DNA from: JASJBU01 sp039714735
Lineage (GTDB): Bacteria > Pseudomonadota > Gammaproteobacteria > Chromatiales > Chromatiaceae
Direction: 5' to 3'
Length of the DNA: 64,000 nt
NCBI GenBank assembly: GCA_039714735.1
Contig: JBDLIT010000002.1
Coordinates: 1-64,000 of the forward strand
Position numbers and translations under genes: made by a program. This document shows, one piece after another, positions 49,943 to 60,998 of the stretch. Numbering within the stretch: position 1 is the stretch's first letter; each line of letters opens with the position of its first letter. The notes beneath the pieces are model-generated. The model saw nothing but the letters and a program-made list of their open reading frames with translations. It had not been told where the DNA came from and did no database searches.

Positions 49943-50602
49943 ATGAATGCAGACGAAATGAAAAAAATGGCCGCAAAGGCTGCTCTCGAATATGTCGATG
50001 GTGGGATCGTAGGTGTCGGCACCGGCTCAACCGTCAATCACTTCATCGATTACCTGGCAACCATCAAAAATAAAATCGAAGGCGCCGTATCGAGTTCTGA
50101 AGTCTCATCCGAACGCATGAAAAGCCATGGGATAACCGTGATGGATCTCAATGCCGCCGGCGAACTCGACATCTATATCGATGGAGCGGACGAGTCAGAT
50201 CACAACCTCTCTCTGATCAAGGGCGGTGGCGGCGCCCTGACCCGGGAAAAGATCGTGGCCGGCGCCAGCAGAAAGTTTGTCTGCATCGCAGATGGCAGCA
50301 AACTGGTGGATGTGCTCGGCAAGTTTCCCCTGCCGGTGGAGGTCGTCCCCATGGCCCGCAGCCATGTGGCGCGTCAGCTTGTAAAATTGGGGGGCACCCC
50401 GGTGTGGCGGGAAAACTTCATCACCGACAACGGCAACGTAATCCTCGATGTACACAATCTGGAGATCATGAAGCCCATGGAGATGGAGCAGCAGATCAAC
50501 AACATCGCCGGCGTGGTGACTACCGGGATATTTGCTTTGAGGGGAGCGGATGTATTGATCCTGGGTACAGAAGACGGCGCTAAAACAGTATTGCCAAAGT
50601 AG
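49943..50602 (+). CDS. rpiA: ribose-5-phosphate isomerase A
   Basis: RpiA interconverts ribose-5-phosphate and ribulose-5-phosphate. ATG 49943 gives 219 residues, the same as E. coli, and places GGAG about eight bases upstream; ATG 49937 would be too close to it. Motifs are VGVGTGSTVNHFIDYLA, DLYIDGADE-like IYIDGADESD, and KGGGGALTREKIVA. A dispersed repeat follows. Confidence 0.95.
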   Translation: MNADEMKKMAAKAALEYVDGGIVGVGTGSTVNHFIDYLATIKNKIEGAVSSSEVSSERMKSHGITVMDLNAAGELDIYIDGADESDHNLSLIKGGGGALTREKIVAGASRKFVCIADGSKLVDVLGKFPLPVEVVPMARSHVARQLVKLGGTPVWRENFITDNGNVILDVHNLEIMKPMEMEQQINNIAGVVTTGIFALRGADVLILGTEDGAKTVLPK

Positions 50603-50621
50603 GTCATCATCCTGCATTCTC

Positions 50622-50719
50622 GTTCCCACGATCCCCCGTGGGAGAAGTGCTACAGGAATGTAGCGGTAACGGACCTAAGGATGGAGGTATGGGTTACCAC
50701 GGAGGACCGTGGGAACCAG
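50622..50719. repeat. dispersed palindromic repeat, copy 2
   Basis: A left arm GTTCCCACGATCCCCCGTGG (50622-50641, two mismatches) and a right arm CCACGGAGGACCGTGGGAAC (50697-50716) enclose a 55-base centre. The right side (50688-50719) is identical to the reverse complement of 8548-8579. It lies between rpiA and the porin terminator. Confidence 0.75.
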
Positions 50720-50730
50720 TAACGCATAAA

Positions 50731-50752
50731 AAACGGGGCCCGAAGGCCCCGT
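50731..50752 (-). terminator. Rho-independent terminator of the porin gene
   Basis: Stem AACGGGGCC / GGCCCCGTT with a short CGAA loop. On the minus strand it is followed by a T-run (TTTTTT), so it ends the porin transcript. Confidence 0.88.
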
Positions 50753-50784
50753 TCTTAGCTTCTCAACTGTCTAACTAAAAACGA

Positions 50785-51810
50785 TTAGAAGTTGTGGTTC
50801 ATCTGGAAGCTGAGGATGTTGGTCTCAGCACCGTCAGAATCGCGCTCACTGGTCAGGAGGTTCGCAGATACCTGGGTACGCTTGCTGAGATTGTGGTCGT
50901 AACCAACAACGAAACCATTGTGAGTGTAACCACCGAACAGGTTGCCAGTACCATCCTGCTCAACGTCGAAGTACTTGGCCTTGATCATACCAGAACCAAC
51001 CTTGAAACCAGCATTGATGTTATAGCTGGTAGCATCATCAACGGCGTTTTCAACGGTAGCGTAAACACCACCGATCTTCCAAGCGCCACCATCATAGCCA
51101 AGACCAAGACGTACCTGCTCGTGATCGTCAGCGCCAGAAGAAGCCAGCGGAGGATTAACAGAAGTACCAACGTCTGCAGCTTCAAAAGCGATAGAAGCGT
51201 AGATACCGCCATTGGAGTACATGGCAGCCAGGGAGTAGGCATCAGCCAGACTGGAGGCATCATCCTCACCAACAACACCATCAGTATCCTCACCAGGAAC
51301 CAGAGCTACTGCGAGGGTCAGTCCTGCCATGCTCGGGGAAACATAAGCAACGGTGCCATCAGCACGCAGATCAAGCAGATCCTCAGTCAGTGAGGAGTTG
51401 TTGTCACCTACGGTATCAGCGAAGTAATCCAGGCTACCGGTAGACATCTTCAGCGGAGTGTCATGACGACCAACCAGGAAGGTACCGAAACCACCGGCCA
51501 ATCCGACGAAGGCATTACGAGCACCCAGGGTTCCGTCTCCAGAGAATTCATTGCTTGCGCCGGTAGAGGTGGAGATTTTCACGCCATATTCCAGTTTGTA
51601 AACAGCTTTCAGGCCGTTACCCAGATCTTCAGAACCCTTGAAACCGATACGTGAAGTGCGGTCATTGATCTGCCACTCGTCATCACCCGTTCTTTCGTCA
51701 TCAACCAGGTCGACAGACTGACGGATTTTACCGTAAACAGTGGCATCAGCCATGGCAGCGACAGGGGCGACCAGAGCAGCGGCGATTGCGAGTGAAATAA
51801 TTTTTTTCAT
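50785..51810 (-). CDS. outer-membrane trimeric-type porin
   Basis: A 341-residue porin of the general (Gram-negative porin 4) family. It has a signal peptide (MKKIISLAIAAALVAPVAA, cleaved at AMADATVYG) and alternating amphipathic strands. The SRIGFKGSEDLGNGLKAVYKLEYG and ARNAFVGLAGGFGTFLVGR segments are typical of proteobacterial porins, and the C-terminal phenylalanine is in FQMNHNF. Expression is probably strong: good ribosome binding site, near-consensus promoter and strong terminator. The pore selectivity is not predictable from sequence. Confidence 0.92.
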   Translation of the reverse strand: MKKIISLAIAAALVAPVAAMADATVYGKIRQSVDLVDDERTGDDEWQINDRTSRIGFKGSEDLGNGLKAVYKLEYGVKISTSTGASNEFSGDGTLGARNAFVGLAGGFGTFLVGRHDTPLKMSTGSLDYFADTVGDNNSSLTEDLLDLRADGTVAYVSPSMAGLTLAVALVPGEDTDGVVGEDDASSLADAYSLAAMYSNGGIYASIAFEAADVGTSVNPPLASSGADDHEQVRLGLGYDGGAWKIGGVYATVENAVDDATSYNINAGFKVGSGMIKAKYFDVEQDGTGNLFGGYTHNGFVVGYDHNLSKRTQVSANLLTSERDSDGAETNILSFQMNHNF

Positions 51811-52216
51811 TGCATTGACTCCAAAAATAAAAGAAATATTGTTTAAAATTTGTCTACGGAGGAAATATTAGTCAATCAATCTCATGATTGCAAGTATTTT
51901 TGTAAAAATAATACAGATATAAGTCTTGTAACTTTTTTACAACAATCTATTTGTAAGAATAATTTATTAACCTTTAATACAATGAGTTATGTAGCATAGC
52001 TATAAGCAGTCTAGTTATTTATCGCCCTATAATTTTTACTTTAGACAATATTGTCTCGAATAGATCAGGCATATAATGGATGCAACAAGCAACACAACAT
52101 TCCATATAATATGTTATTAATCAATTCGTTAGGTAATTTATGGAGAATAATATAGAAATAACCATCCCAACAAGCTGGAATAGGTGCATAAATAATAACA
52201 ATGGAAGTGCGGGGGG
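51811..52216. other. AT-rich 406-bp region upstream of the porin gene
   Basis: This region holds the porin promoter and a perfect 14-bp palindrome, AGACAATATTGTCT (52043-52056). It also contains several TTGTAA/TTACAA stretches. I see no gene in it. Confidence 0.55.
51865..51893 (-). promoter_or_regulatory. probable sigma-70 promoter of the porin gene
   Basis: On the minus strand TTGCAA (51893-51888) and TAATAT (51870-51865) are spaced by exactly 17 bases. Initiation near 51858 gives a leader of about 48 bases ending in GGAG before ATG 51810. Confidence 0.6.
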
Positions 52217-53200
<984 letters not shown>

Positions 53201-53506
53201 GAGGAACTTGTGGAGTGATCAGGCAGGAAAACAGGCGCGCAGTATATTAGAGAATGCCGATAAATGACAGACTCTCAACCGTTTCAGCACTCAGGGCATG
53301 AGCGTCCCGGATGAGATGATTGATTGAAGATCGGCTGATTCTATGAGATTTTTTTCATACTCCCTATATAATGGAGCATCCCACAGGTACAGGGGGAAGC
53401 AAAAATTCAGATAAATCGCTGAGCCTCTGTCGACTCAGCGGTTCCCGAATCAGCCAACCAATTAATAATGACCACTCAGTCGAGTTAAAGAAACATTGTC
53501 ACCAAC
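53201..53506. other. divergent promoter region between amgK and lptD
   Basis: A 306-bp gap. A TATAAT box is visible at 53367-53372 on the plus strand with no good -35 partner. A short hairpin (CGCTGAG / CTCAGCG, about 53417-53440) lies in the predicted lptD leader. I see no gene. Confidence 0.45.
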
Positions 53507-55807
53507 ATGTCACGACTGAGCCTCACCCAGCTAACTATCCTGTATCTCTGCTGCGCATCCCCGTCTTTGATTGCCGAGAATCTTACCGAACAGAATCAAC
53601 GTCTTGATCTGGGTATCGACTGGGGCTACGGCTGTACCAGCGCAGAACCAGTCGACTCAGGAACCCGGAAAATCCTCGCGCCGATCATTCCTCAAGGCCG
53701 ACCCGGTTTTATCTATCTTGAGGCTGATAACGCGGAACTCGATCAACAGCAGGACGAACTGCGGCTGAATGGCGATAGCGCACTGCGAAAAAGCGATACC
53801 TATCTGGAGGCCGACCAGATCATCTATCATCGGCAACCAGGCAACGCTGTCCTGCATGATGACATCTACCTGGAACAACCCGGCATTCGACTGACAGCCG
53901 ACCAAGGACAGTTTGAACTGGCGAGCGACCATGGCTGGCTGTCAAACGTGGAATTCCGTCTTCCGGAACACAAGGCGCGGGGCAATGCCCAGCGGGCCGA
54001 GATGCTATCCAAATCCAAATCCCGCTATACAGACGCGAGCTTCACGACCTGCCCCCCCGGGTATAGCGACTGGTCCATCGGCGCCAGCGAACTGGAGATC
54101 GACCAGGAAACCGGCTGGGGAGATGCCTATCATGCGGTCTTGAGGCTCGGTAGTCTGCCGGTTTTGTACAGCCCCTATTTCACCTTCCCGGTGGACGACC
54201 GGCGCAAGAGCGGCCTGCTGCTCCCTTCCTGGGGCTCCTCAAGGGACCTGGGGACTGAATTTTCCATCCCCTACTATTTGAACCTCGCCCCGGACTACGA
54301 TGCCACCATCACCCCGCGCTGGATGAGCCGGCGCGGCCTGATGCTGGGCGGGGAGGTCCGCTTCCTGACTGAACACCAGCGCGGCGCCCTGAGCGGCGAG
54401 CTACTGAACGACAAGGTCGAAAGCGATGAGCACGACAGCCGGCGCAGCGCCTTCAAACTGCACCATACCAGCCAACCCTTCAAAGGGCTGAATACACGCA
54501 TCGACTACACGGAAGTCAGCGACAAGGAGTACCTGGATGATTTCAGCACCGGACTGGAGACCAGCAGCACCCGGCATCTGGAAAGAATTGCTGAGGTGAA
54601 CTACCTCACCGGCGACTGGCGGCTGAACGGCCGGCTGCAGGATTTTCAGACCGTGGACAAGAGCCTCGCCACCATCAGCTATCCATACAGCCTGCTGCCC
54701 AGGCTGTCCCTCGGTTACAACAAGCTGTTTGAGCGTTTTAACTCTGACGTAAAGATAGACAGCGAATACACCTATTTTGAGCACGACACCAAACCCACCG
54801 GTCAGCGGCTGCGCCTGATGCCGTCAGCCGGACTGAAATTGAGCCGGCCCTGGGGTTATCTGGCGCCCCGTTTGACCCTGAACCACGTAGCATACCAGCT
54901 GGACGAAACAGACACCGAGCAGTCCCCCTCCTTCACGGCGCCCACCCTCAGCCTGGACAGCGGCCTGGTGTTCGAGCGGGACAGCAGCTGGTTCGGCAAT
55001 GCCGCGACTCAGACCCTGGAGCCGCGCCTCTACTATCTCTACGCACCCTTCGAGGACCAAATCGACGCCCCTGATTTCGATACCGCCGACCTGGAACTCA
55101 GCTTTGCCAACCTGTTCAAGGACAACCGCTTCAGCGGTGGCGACCGGGTGGGCGACGCCAACCAGCTTGCCCTGGGCATCACCAGCCGCTGGCTCGAGAA
55201 TGACACCGGTCTGGAACGCCTGCGCGCCAGTATCGGCCAGATCTTCTACTACTGGGATCGCGAGGTACAGCTCACCGGCGATACGCAAGAGCAGTCCAGC
55301 TCCGCGATCGTTGCCGAGTTGAGCTCCAGGCTGAGTACAAACTGGCGCAGCTCACTGAACCTGCGCTGGGACCCCCAGCAGGATGAGAAACAGATCGACA
55401 AAGGCCGCATCGGCATACACTACCGCAGCCCTGAGCAACAGCTATTCAATGTCAGTTACAATTACAGCGATCAGGGCAATGACAAGACAAAAATCGAGGA
55501 CATCGACCTCTCCTTCTACTGGCAGTTCGGCCATAGCTATACCCTGCTGGGGGACTGGAAACACTCGCTGTTTCACAAGCGCGATCTCAATCGCGTAGTG
55601 GGGCTCGGCTATAGCGGTCGATGTTGCTGGTCTCTGACGGCTGTCTACCAGCAATATATCAATGAAACAGACCTCGATGAAAATATCGACCAGGAAGCGG
55701 ACACCCGTTTCATGTTACAACTAGAACTCCGGGGCCTCGGCTTCCTGGGCAGGGATATCCGACAAACCCTGAAAGACTCCATCTACGGTTATCGACCAGA
55801 GCAATAA
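53507..55807 (+). CDS. lptD: LPS-assembly protein LptD
   Basis: LptD is the outer-membrane barrel that inserts lipopolysaccharide into the outer leaflet, with LptE. The 766-residue product has a signal peptide (about residues 1-23), an N-terminal beta-jellyroll LptA-like domain (LRLNGDSALRKSDTYLEADQIIY) and a large barrel domain with YSPYFTFPVDDRRKSGLLLPSWG. The disulfide-forming cysteines are visible: one in GYGCTSA, one in TTCPPGYSDWS, and the RCCW pair near the C-terminus. It is followed after three bases by surA. Confidence 0.95.
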   Translation: MSRLSLTQLTILYLCCASPSLIAENLTEQNQRLDLGIDWGYGCTSAEPVDSGTRKILAPIIPQGRPGFIYLEADNAELDQQQDELRLNGDSALRKSDTYLEADQIIYHRQPGNAVLHDDIYLEQPGIRLTADQGQFELASDHGWLSNVEFRLPEHKARGNAQRAEMLSKSKSRYTDASFTTCPPGYSDWSIGASELEIDQETGWGDAYHAVLRLGSLPVLYSPYFTFPVDDRRKSGLLLPSWGSSRDLGTEFSIPYYLNLAPDYDATITPRWMSRRGLMLGGEVRFLTEHQRGALSGELLNDKVESDEHDSRRSAFKLHHTSQPFKGLNTRIDYTEVSDKEYLDDFSTGLETSSTRHLERIAEVNYLTGDWRLNGRLQDFQTVDKSLATISYPYSLLPRLSLGYNKLFERFNSDVKIDSEYTYFEHDTKPTGQRLRLMPSAGLKLSRPWGYLAPRLTLNHVAYQLDETDTEQSPSFTAPTLSLDSGLVFERDSSWFGNAATQTLEPRLYYLYAPFEDQIDAPDFDTADLELSFANLFKDNRFSGGDRVGDANQLALGITSRWLENDTGLERLRASIGQIFYYWDREVQLTGDTQEQSSSAIVAELSSRLSTNWRSSLNLRWDPQQDEKQIDKGRIGIHYRSPEQQLFNVSYNYSDQGNDKTKIEDIDLSFYWQFGHSYTLLGDWKHSLFHKRDLNRVVGLGYSGRCCWSLTAVYQQYINETDLDENIDQEADTRFMLQLELRGLGFLGRDIRQTLKDSIYGYRPEQ

Positions 55808-55810
55808 TCC

Positions 55811-57118
55811 ATGCGTATTACCCCCAACCTCGTAAAGCTAACATTCAGCCTGCTGATATTGGCTTTCAGCCTGACGGCTGAAGCCGCAGTCACCGACCTG
55901 GACCGCATCGTCGCAGTGGTCAATGAAGACATCATTGCCGCCAGTGAGCTCAACAGCAAGGCCCGGGAGCTGGCCATCCAGCTCAGGGAAAAGGGTAATA
56001 CTCTACCACCGGTCGAGATTCTGCAGGCCCAGGTATTGGAACGCATGATCTCCAAACGCCTGCAGCTGCAAACCGCAAAGCGCCTGGGGCTGACCGTGGA
56101 CGACTCCACCCTCACCAAGGCGATTGCGAATATCGCCCGGCGTAACGAAATCAACCTGCTGCAGCTCAAAGAGGCTCTGGAGGAGGATGGCATCAACTTC
56201 AATCTGTTTCGTGAACAATTGCGGGAGGATATCCTGATCAATCGTCTGAAGCAGAAAGAGGTCGTCAACCGTATCTCGATCACCGAACAGGATGTGCAGC
56301 ACTACCTGGCCCGTGAAACAGGCAGTAGCCGGCAACGCGCTGCGGTACATCTGTTACACATCCTCATCGCCACCCCGGAAGGGGCCGCACCGGAGGACGT
56401 ACAGGCTGCCAAGCAGAAGGCGGAACGACTGGTCGGGGAGATCCGGGAGGGCGCCGACTTCAGTGATATCGCAATTCGCGAATCAGATGGCCGGCAGGCC
56501 CTGGAAGGCGGCGAGTTGGGCTGGATCGAGACCTCCCGTATTCCCAGCCTGTTCACCCAGCTGGTCGACGAGATGGAAGACGGCACGATCAGCGATCCGA
56601 TCCGCAACGCCTCAGGCTTCCACATCATCAAGCTGTTGGAGACCAAGGGCGCCCGGCGCATGATGATCTCCCAGACCCATGCCCGGCATATCCTGATCAA
56701 CACCAACGAAATCGTTTCGGATTCGGAAGCCCAACACCACTTGGAGACCCTGCGTGAACGCATCGAGGGAGGTGAATCCTTTGAAAGCCTGGCGCGCTCC
56801 CACTCTGACGACAAGGCATCGGCGATCAAAGGAGGCGATCTGGGTTGGACCAGCCCCGGTGACATGGTCCCGTTGTTTGAGAAACGGATGAACAACCTCG
56901 CCGCCCAGCAGATCAGTCAACCCTTCCAGACCCAGTTCGGCTGGCATATTGTGCAGATCCTGGAGCGTCGTGAACATGACAACACCGCAGAAGCGATGAA
57001 GAACACGGCGCGTAAGGCGATTCGCAAACAGAAATCGGAAGAGGCCATCGAATTGTGGCTGCGCCGCATGCGGGACGAGGCCTATGTGGAGGTGCGCCTG
57101 GGTCAGGATGAGTTATGA
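55811..57118 (+). CDS. surA: periplasmic chaperone/peptidyl-prolyl isomerase SurA
   Basis: SurA carries outer-membrane proteins such as LptD across the periplasm. The 435-residue product has a signal peptide (ending LTAEAAV), an N-terminal chaperone domain and two parvulin domains (AAVHLLHILIATPEG from about residue 175 and ISQTHARHILINTNE from about residue 287), ending in a short C-terminal helix. It overlaps pdxA (ATGA). Confidence 0.96.
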   Translation: MRITPNLVKLTFSLLILAFSLTAEAAVTDLDRIVAVVNEDIIAASELNSKARELAIQLREKGNTLPPVEILQAQVLERMISKRLQLQTAKRLGLTVDDSTLTKAIANIARRNEINLLQLKEALEEDGINFNLFREQLREDILINRLKQKEVVNRISITEQDVQHYLARETGSSRQRAAVHLLHILIATPEGAAPEDVQAAKQKAERLVGEIREGADFSDIAIRESDGRQALEGGELGWIETSRIPSLFTQLVDEMEDGTISDPIRNASGFHIIKLLETKGARRMMISQTHARHILINTNEIVSDSEAQHHLETLRERIEGGESFESLARSHSDDKASAIKGGDLGWTSPGDMVPLFEKRMNNLAAQQISQPFQTQFGWHIVQILERREHDNTAEAMKNTARKAIRKQKSEEAIELWLRRMRDEAYVEVRLGQDEL

Positions 57119-58104
57119 TCCTCGCCTTCACCCCTGGTGAACCGGCCGGGATTGGCCCCGACCTCTGTGTGATGTTGGCACAGCAGCCAATGGCTGTGCA
57201 GCTGGTGGCGATCGCAGACCCGGAAATGCTCCAGCGACGCGCTGATCTGCTGGGGCTGCCCCTTAACCTGAACCCCTTCCAGGCAGCAACAAAAGAACCG
57301 GCCCAGGCAAAACCCTACCTTAATGTCCTGCCGATCAAACTTCGAGAGCAAGAGAGCTGCGGGCAACTCAATCCGGCAAACGCCGACTATGTACTTGAAT
57401 GTCTCCGGGTCGCAACAGAAGGCTGCCTGAAGCATCGCTTCGATGCCCTGGTGACCGGACCGATTCACAAGGGCATCATCAACCAGAGCGGTATACCCTT
57501 CACCGGGCATACCGAGTTTCTGGCTGAGCTCACTCAGGCAGATCCGGTGATGATGCTCGCCACTGAGGGCCTGCGGGTCGCCCTGGTCACCACCCATCTG
57601 CCGCTTTCTGAGGTCAGCCGCCAGATCACCGCCGAACGGGTGGAGCGGATCACCCGCATACTCTACCGCGACTTACAGAGACACTTCGACATTGAATACC
57701 CGCGCATTCTGGTCAGCGGTCTGAATCCCCATGCCGGGGAGGATGGACACCTGGGCAGAGAGGAGATCGAGATCATCAATCCGGTGCTGGAGCGGCTGCG
57801 CCGGGAGGGCATGGATCTGATTGGACCGTTACCGGCGGACACGCTGTTTACTCCAAACTATTTGCAGCAGGCCGATGCGGTCCTCGCCATGTACCATGAT
57901 CAGGGGCTACCCGTATTGAAACACCTGGGTTTCGGCCGCGCCGTCAATATCACACTGGGTCTGCCGATCATCCGCACCTCGGTGGATCACGGCACCGCCC
58001 TCGATCTGGCCGGCACCGGCAAGGCCCAGGCCGGCAGTCTGGAGATCGCGGTCAAAACCGCGTTTCAAATGGTGGTTGCACACAAAAGATCAGGCAGGAC
58101 CTAG
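57115..58104 (+). CDS. pdxA: 4-hydroxythreonine-4-phosphate dehydrogenase PdxA
   Basis: PdxA oxidises 4-phosphohydroxy-L-threonine in pyridoxal phosphate synthesis. The 329-residue product starts FTPGEPAGIGPDLCVMLA. It has TGPIHKGIINQSGIPFTGHTEFLAEL (the conserved HTEFL) and AMYHDQGLPVLKHLGF near the C-terminus, with metal-binding histidines. Third gene after lptD and surA; the usual next gene rsmA is not present. Confidence 0.95.
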   Translation: MILAFTPGEPAGIGPDLCVMLAQQPMAVQLVAIADPEMLQRRADLLGLPLNLNPFQAATKEPAQAKPYLNVLPIKLREQESCGQLNPANADYVLECLRVATEGCLKHRFDALVTGPIHKGIINQSGIPFTGHTEFLAELTQADPVMMLATEGLRVALVTTHLPLSEVSRQITAERVERITRILYRDLQRHFDIEYPRILVSGLNPHAGEDGHLGREEIEIINPVLERLRREGMDLIGPLPADTLFTPNYLQQADAVLAMYHDQGLPVLKHLGFGRAVNITLGLPIIRTSVDHGTALDLAGTGKAQAGSLEIAVKTAFQMVVAHKRSGRT

Positions 58105-58158
58105 GATGCCGGCACGACCGGGATCATCCTCGACCTGAAACTGGATACCAGAGCGTAA

Positions 58159-59493
58159 TCAATTACCTGCAATCATCATCCGGTCGATCAACCAGGAGCC
58201 GGTCTGCACGCTGGTGCGGGTCTCGATATCGGCGCCCACCTCCAGCAGCCCCATGAACATATCCTTGAGGTTGCCGGCGATAGTGACTTCCTCCACCGGG
58301 TATTGAATCTCACCGTTTTCAACCCAGAAACCGACAGCGCCCTGGGAGTAATCGCCGGTCACATTGTTGACCCCCTGCCCCATCAATTCCGTGACCAGCA
58401 GACCGGCGCCCATTTTCTGCAACAGCCCTTCAGCATCCAGAGCACCTGAATTGATGCGCAGATTGCGCACACCACCACCGTTATGCGTAGTCTGCATACC
58501 GAGCTTGCGTGCGGAGTAACTGTCCAGTACATAACTGCACAGCACACCGTCGCGGATAAAATCCTGTGCCCGGGTAGCTACCCCTTCACTATCGAACGCC
58601 GCACTTCCCAGTCCCCTGGAGAGTAGGGGTTCCTCGTGAATATGCACAAAATCGGGAAATACCGGCTTATCCAGTGAATCCAGCAGGAAGCTGGACTTAC
58701 GGTACAGCGCAGAACCGCGGATGGCGCCGATGAAACTGCGTAACAATCCCACTGCTACATCTGCCTGAAACAGTACCGGCGCCTGCCGGGTGGAAAGCTT
58801 GCGGGCACCCAGGCGCGCCAGGGTGCGATCGGCAGCCATTCTGCCTACCCGCTCCGGAGGCTCGAGCATCCCGCCGATACGCGAGAGGGTGTACCAGTAG
58901 TCCCGCTGCATGCTTTCGCCTTCTTTGCCCACCACCGCACAGCTCAGGCTGTGGCGGGACGAGGGATAACCACCGATAAAGCCGTGGCTGTTGCCATACA
59001 CATGCAGACCGCTATGCGTATTGAGACTGGCGCCTTCCGAATTGATGATGCGCGGATCCCGCTCACGGGCGGCCGCCTCACACTCGGTTGCCTGTTCGAT
59101 CCCTTCGCTGACCTCCAGATCCCAGGGGTGATAGAGATCCAGGTCGGGCACTTCACGGGCCATCAGATCGGCATCCGCCAGGCCTGAATATTCATCCGCG
59201 GAGGTATAGCGAGCGAAGTTACAGGCCGCGCGCACTGTCTCCTTCACCGCCTCGGGGCTTAGATCCGAGGTGCTGGCGGAGCCTTTTTGCTGACCGAAAT
59301 AGACCGTCACGCCCAAGCCGTTGTCTCGGGTGTATTCAATGGTCTCGGGTTCCCCCATGCGCACACTGAGAGACAGTCCGGCATCACTGCTCACCCCGGC
59401 CTCAGCTGCAGTGGCGCCTTGTTTCCTGGCCTCGTCCAACAGTTCGCCGACCAGCTGTTCGAGATGCTCCATACGTTGCTCGATATTCTCCAT
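58159..59493 (-). CDS. pmbA: metalloprotease-related protein PmbA/TldE
   Basis: PmbA (TldE) forms a heterodimeric protease with TldD that matures microcins and similar peptides and may degrade CcdA-type proteins. The 444-residue product matches the family (PmbA_TldD N-domain, C-domain with VTGDYSQGAVGFWVENGEIQYP). It lacks the HExxxH motif, as expected for this partner. Its ATG overlaps the tldD stop by one base. Confidence 0.93.
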   Translation of the reverse strand: MENIEQRMEHLEQLVGELLDEARKQGATAAEAGVSSDAGLSLSVRMGEPETIEYTRDNGLGVTVYFGQQKGSASTSDLSPEAVKETVRAACNFARYTSADEYSGLADADLMAREVPDLDLYHPWDLEVSEGIEQATECEAAARERDPRIINSEGASLNTHSGLHVYGNSHGFIGGYPSSRHSLSCAVVGKEGESMQRDYWYTLSRIGGMLEPPERVGRMAADRTLARLGARKLSTRQAPVLFQADVAVGLLRSFIGAIRGSALYRKSSFLLDSLDKPVFPDFVHIHEEPLLSRGLGSAAFDSEGVATRAQDFIRDGVLCSYVLDSYSARKLGMQTTHNGGGVRNLRINSGALDAEGLLQKMGAGLLVTELMGQGVNNVTGDYSQGAVGFWVENGEIQYPVEEVTIAGNLKDMFMGLLEVGADIETRTSVQTGSWLIDRMMIAGN

Positions 59494-60935
59494 CAGGATC
59501 CGGTACCCCCGACTGTCAGTTCATCCAGTTTCAAGGTTGGCTGTCCCACCCCGACCGGCACGCTCTGTCCCTCCTTGCCGCAGACTCCAACGCCCGAATC
59601 GAGCTTCAGATCATTGCCCACCATGCTGATTCTGGTCATCGCTTCCGGACCGTTTCCGATCAGGGTGGCACCCTTTACCGGCGCGGTGACCTTGCCGTTT
59701 TCGATCAGGTAGGCCTCGCTGGCGGAAAACACGAAACGCCCTGAGGTGATATCCACTTGTCCGCCGCCGAAATTGACCGCGTAGAGCCCTTTCTCAACCG
59801 ATGAGAGTATCTCCTCCGGGGCATGATTGCCGGGCAGCATGTAGGTATTGGTCATGCGCGGCATGGGCAGATGCGCATAGGATTCACGGCGGCCGTTACC
59901 GGTTGAGTCGACCTTCATCAAGCGGGCATTGTGCTTGTCCTGCATATACCCCTTGAGGATGCCGTTCTCGATCAACACGGTATTCTGACTCGGTGTCCCC
60001 TCGTCATCCACGTTCAGCGAACCACGGCGTCCCGGCAGAGTGCCATCGTCGACCACGGTGCAGAGGCTGGAGGCCACCCGCTCACCCATCCGGCCACTAA
60101 AGGCCGAGGTGCCCTTACGGTTGAAATCCCCTTCCAGGCCATGCCCCACTGCCTCATGCAGCAGCACCCCGGGCCAGCCCGGTCCCAACACCACCGGCAT
60201 GCTGCCGGCCGGGGCCTCAACCGCCTCCAGATTGACCAGCGCCTGGCGCACCGCTTCCCGCGCATAGCCCAGGGCGCGCTCCTCATCCAGCAGGTACCGA
60301 AAACTATCCCGTGCGCCACCACCGCTACTACCCTGCTCACGGCGCTCACCTTGCTCGACGATGACGTGTACATTCAAGCGGATCAGCGGCCTTACATCCG
60401 CACTCAGAGTGCCATCGGTGGCCGCCACCAGCATCACATCCTGGGCGCCCACCAGGCTTACGATCACCTGCTGAACCCGTGGGTCCTGCCGCCGGGCTTC
60501 TGCATCCACCAAGCGGAGTAGTTCAACCTTTTCGACCTCACTCAGACTCGGCAATGGGTTGATCGGCGCATAGAGTCGATTCTCCAGCGGCAGGCCTCTG
60601 ACCTGGACTGAACCCTGGTTGCCACTGCGACTGATCGAGCGAGCCGCGCGGGCCGCCGCAATCAAGGCAGGAAACTGCAGCTCATCGGAGTAGGCAAAGC
60701 CGGTCTTCTCGCCGCTGATGGCCCGAATACCGGCCCCCTGTTCGATGTTGTGGGAACCCTCTTTGATGATGCCATCCTCCAGCACCCAGGATTCCAGGCG
60801 GCTGGACTGGAAATAGATATCGGCGGCATCGATGCCGCCACCCACCAACTCACCCAGCATCTGGTCGAGATCATGCTCTCCCAGCCCGGCCGGCGTCAGT
60901 ATGGTCTCATGTGCGATTTGAATCAGATCAGACAT
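59493..60935 (-). CDS. tldD: metalloprotease TldD
   Basis: The catalytic partner of PmbA. The 480-residue product has the zinc-binding motif HEAVGHGLEGDFNRKGTSAF (HExxxH) and FGGGQVDITSGRFVFSASEAYL toward the C-terminus. It lies between a nitrilase-family gene and pmbA, as in other gammaproteobacteria. Confidence 0.95.
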   Translation of the reverse strand: MSDLIQIAHETILTPAGLGEHDLDQMLGELVGGGIDAADIYFQSSRLESWVLEDGIIKEGSHNIEQGAGIRAISGEKTGFAYSDELQFPALIAAARAARSISRSGNQGSVQVRGLPLENRLYAPINPLPSLSEVEKVELLRLVDAEARRQDPRVQQVIVSLVGAQDVMLVAATDGTLSADVRPLIRLNVHVIVEQGERREQGSSGGGARDSFRYLLDEERALGYAREAVRQALVNLEAVEAPAGSMPVVLGPGWPGVLLHEAVGHGLEGDFNRKGTSAFSGRMGERVASSLCTVVDDGTLPGRRGSLNVDDEGTPSQNTVLIENGILKGYMQDKHNARLMKVDSTGNGRRESYAHLPMPRMTNTYMLPGNHAPEEILSSVEKGLYAVNFGGGQVDITSGRFVFSASEAYLIENGKVTAPVKGATLIGNGPEAMTRISMVGNDLKLDSGVGVCGKEGQSVPVGVGQPTLKLDELTVGGTGS

Positions 60936-60998
60936 AGTTGTCCTGAAGATCCCTGAACGGGACCGGTCAATGAGAATTGAGAAAACCGAAATTTGGAA

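Noticed and set aside
53203..53209. GGAACTT upstream of lptD as a sigma-E -35 box
   Set aside because: No TCTGA-like -10 element at the right distance, and the motif is very close to the amgK start.
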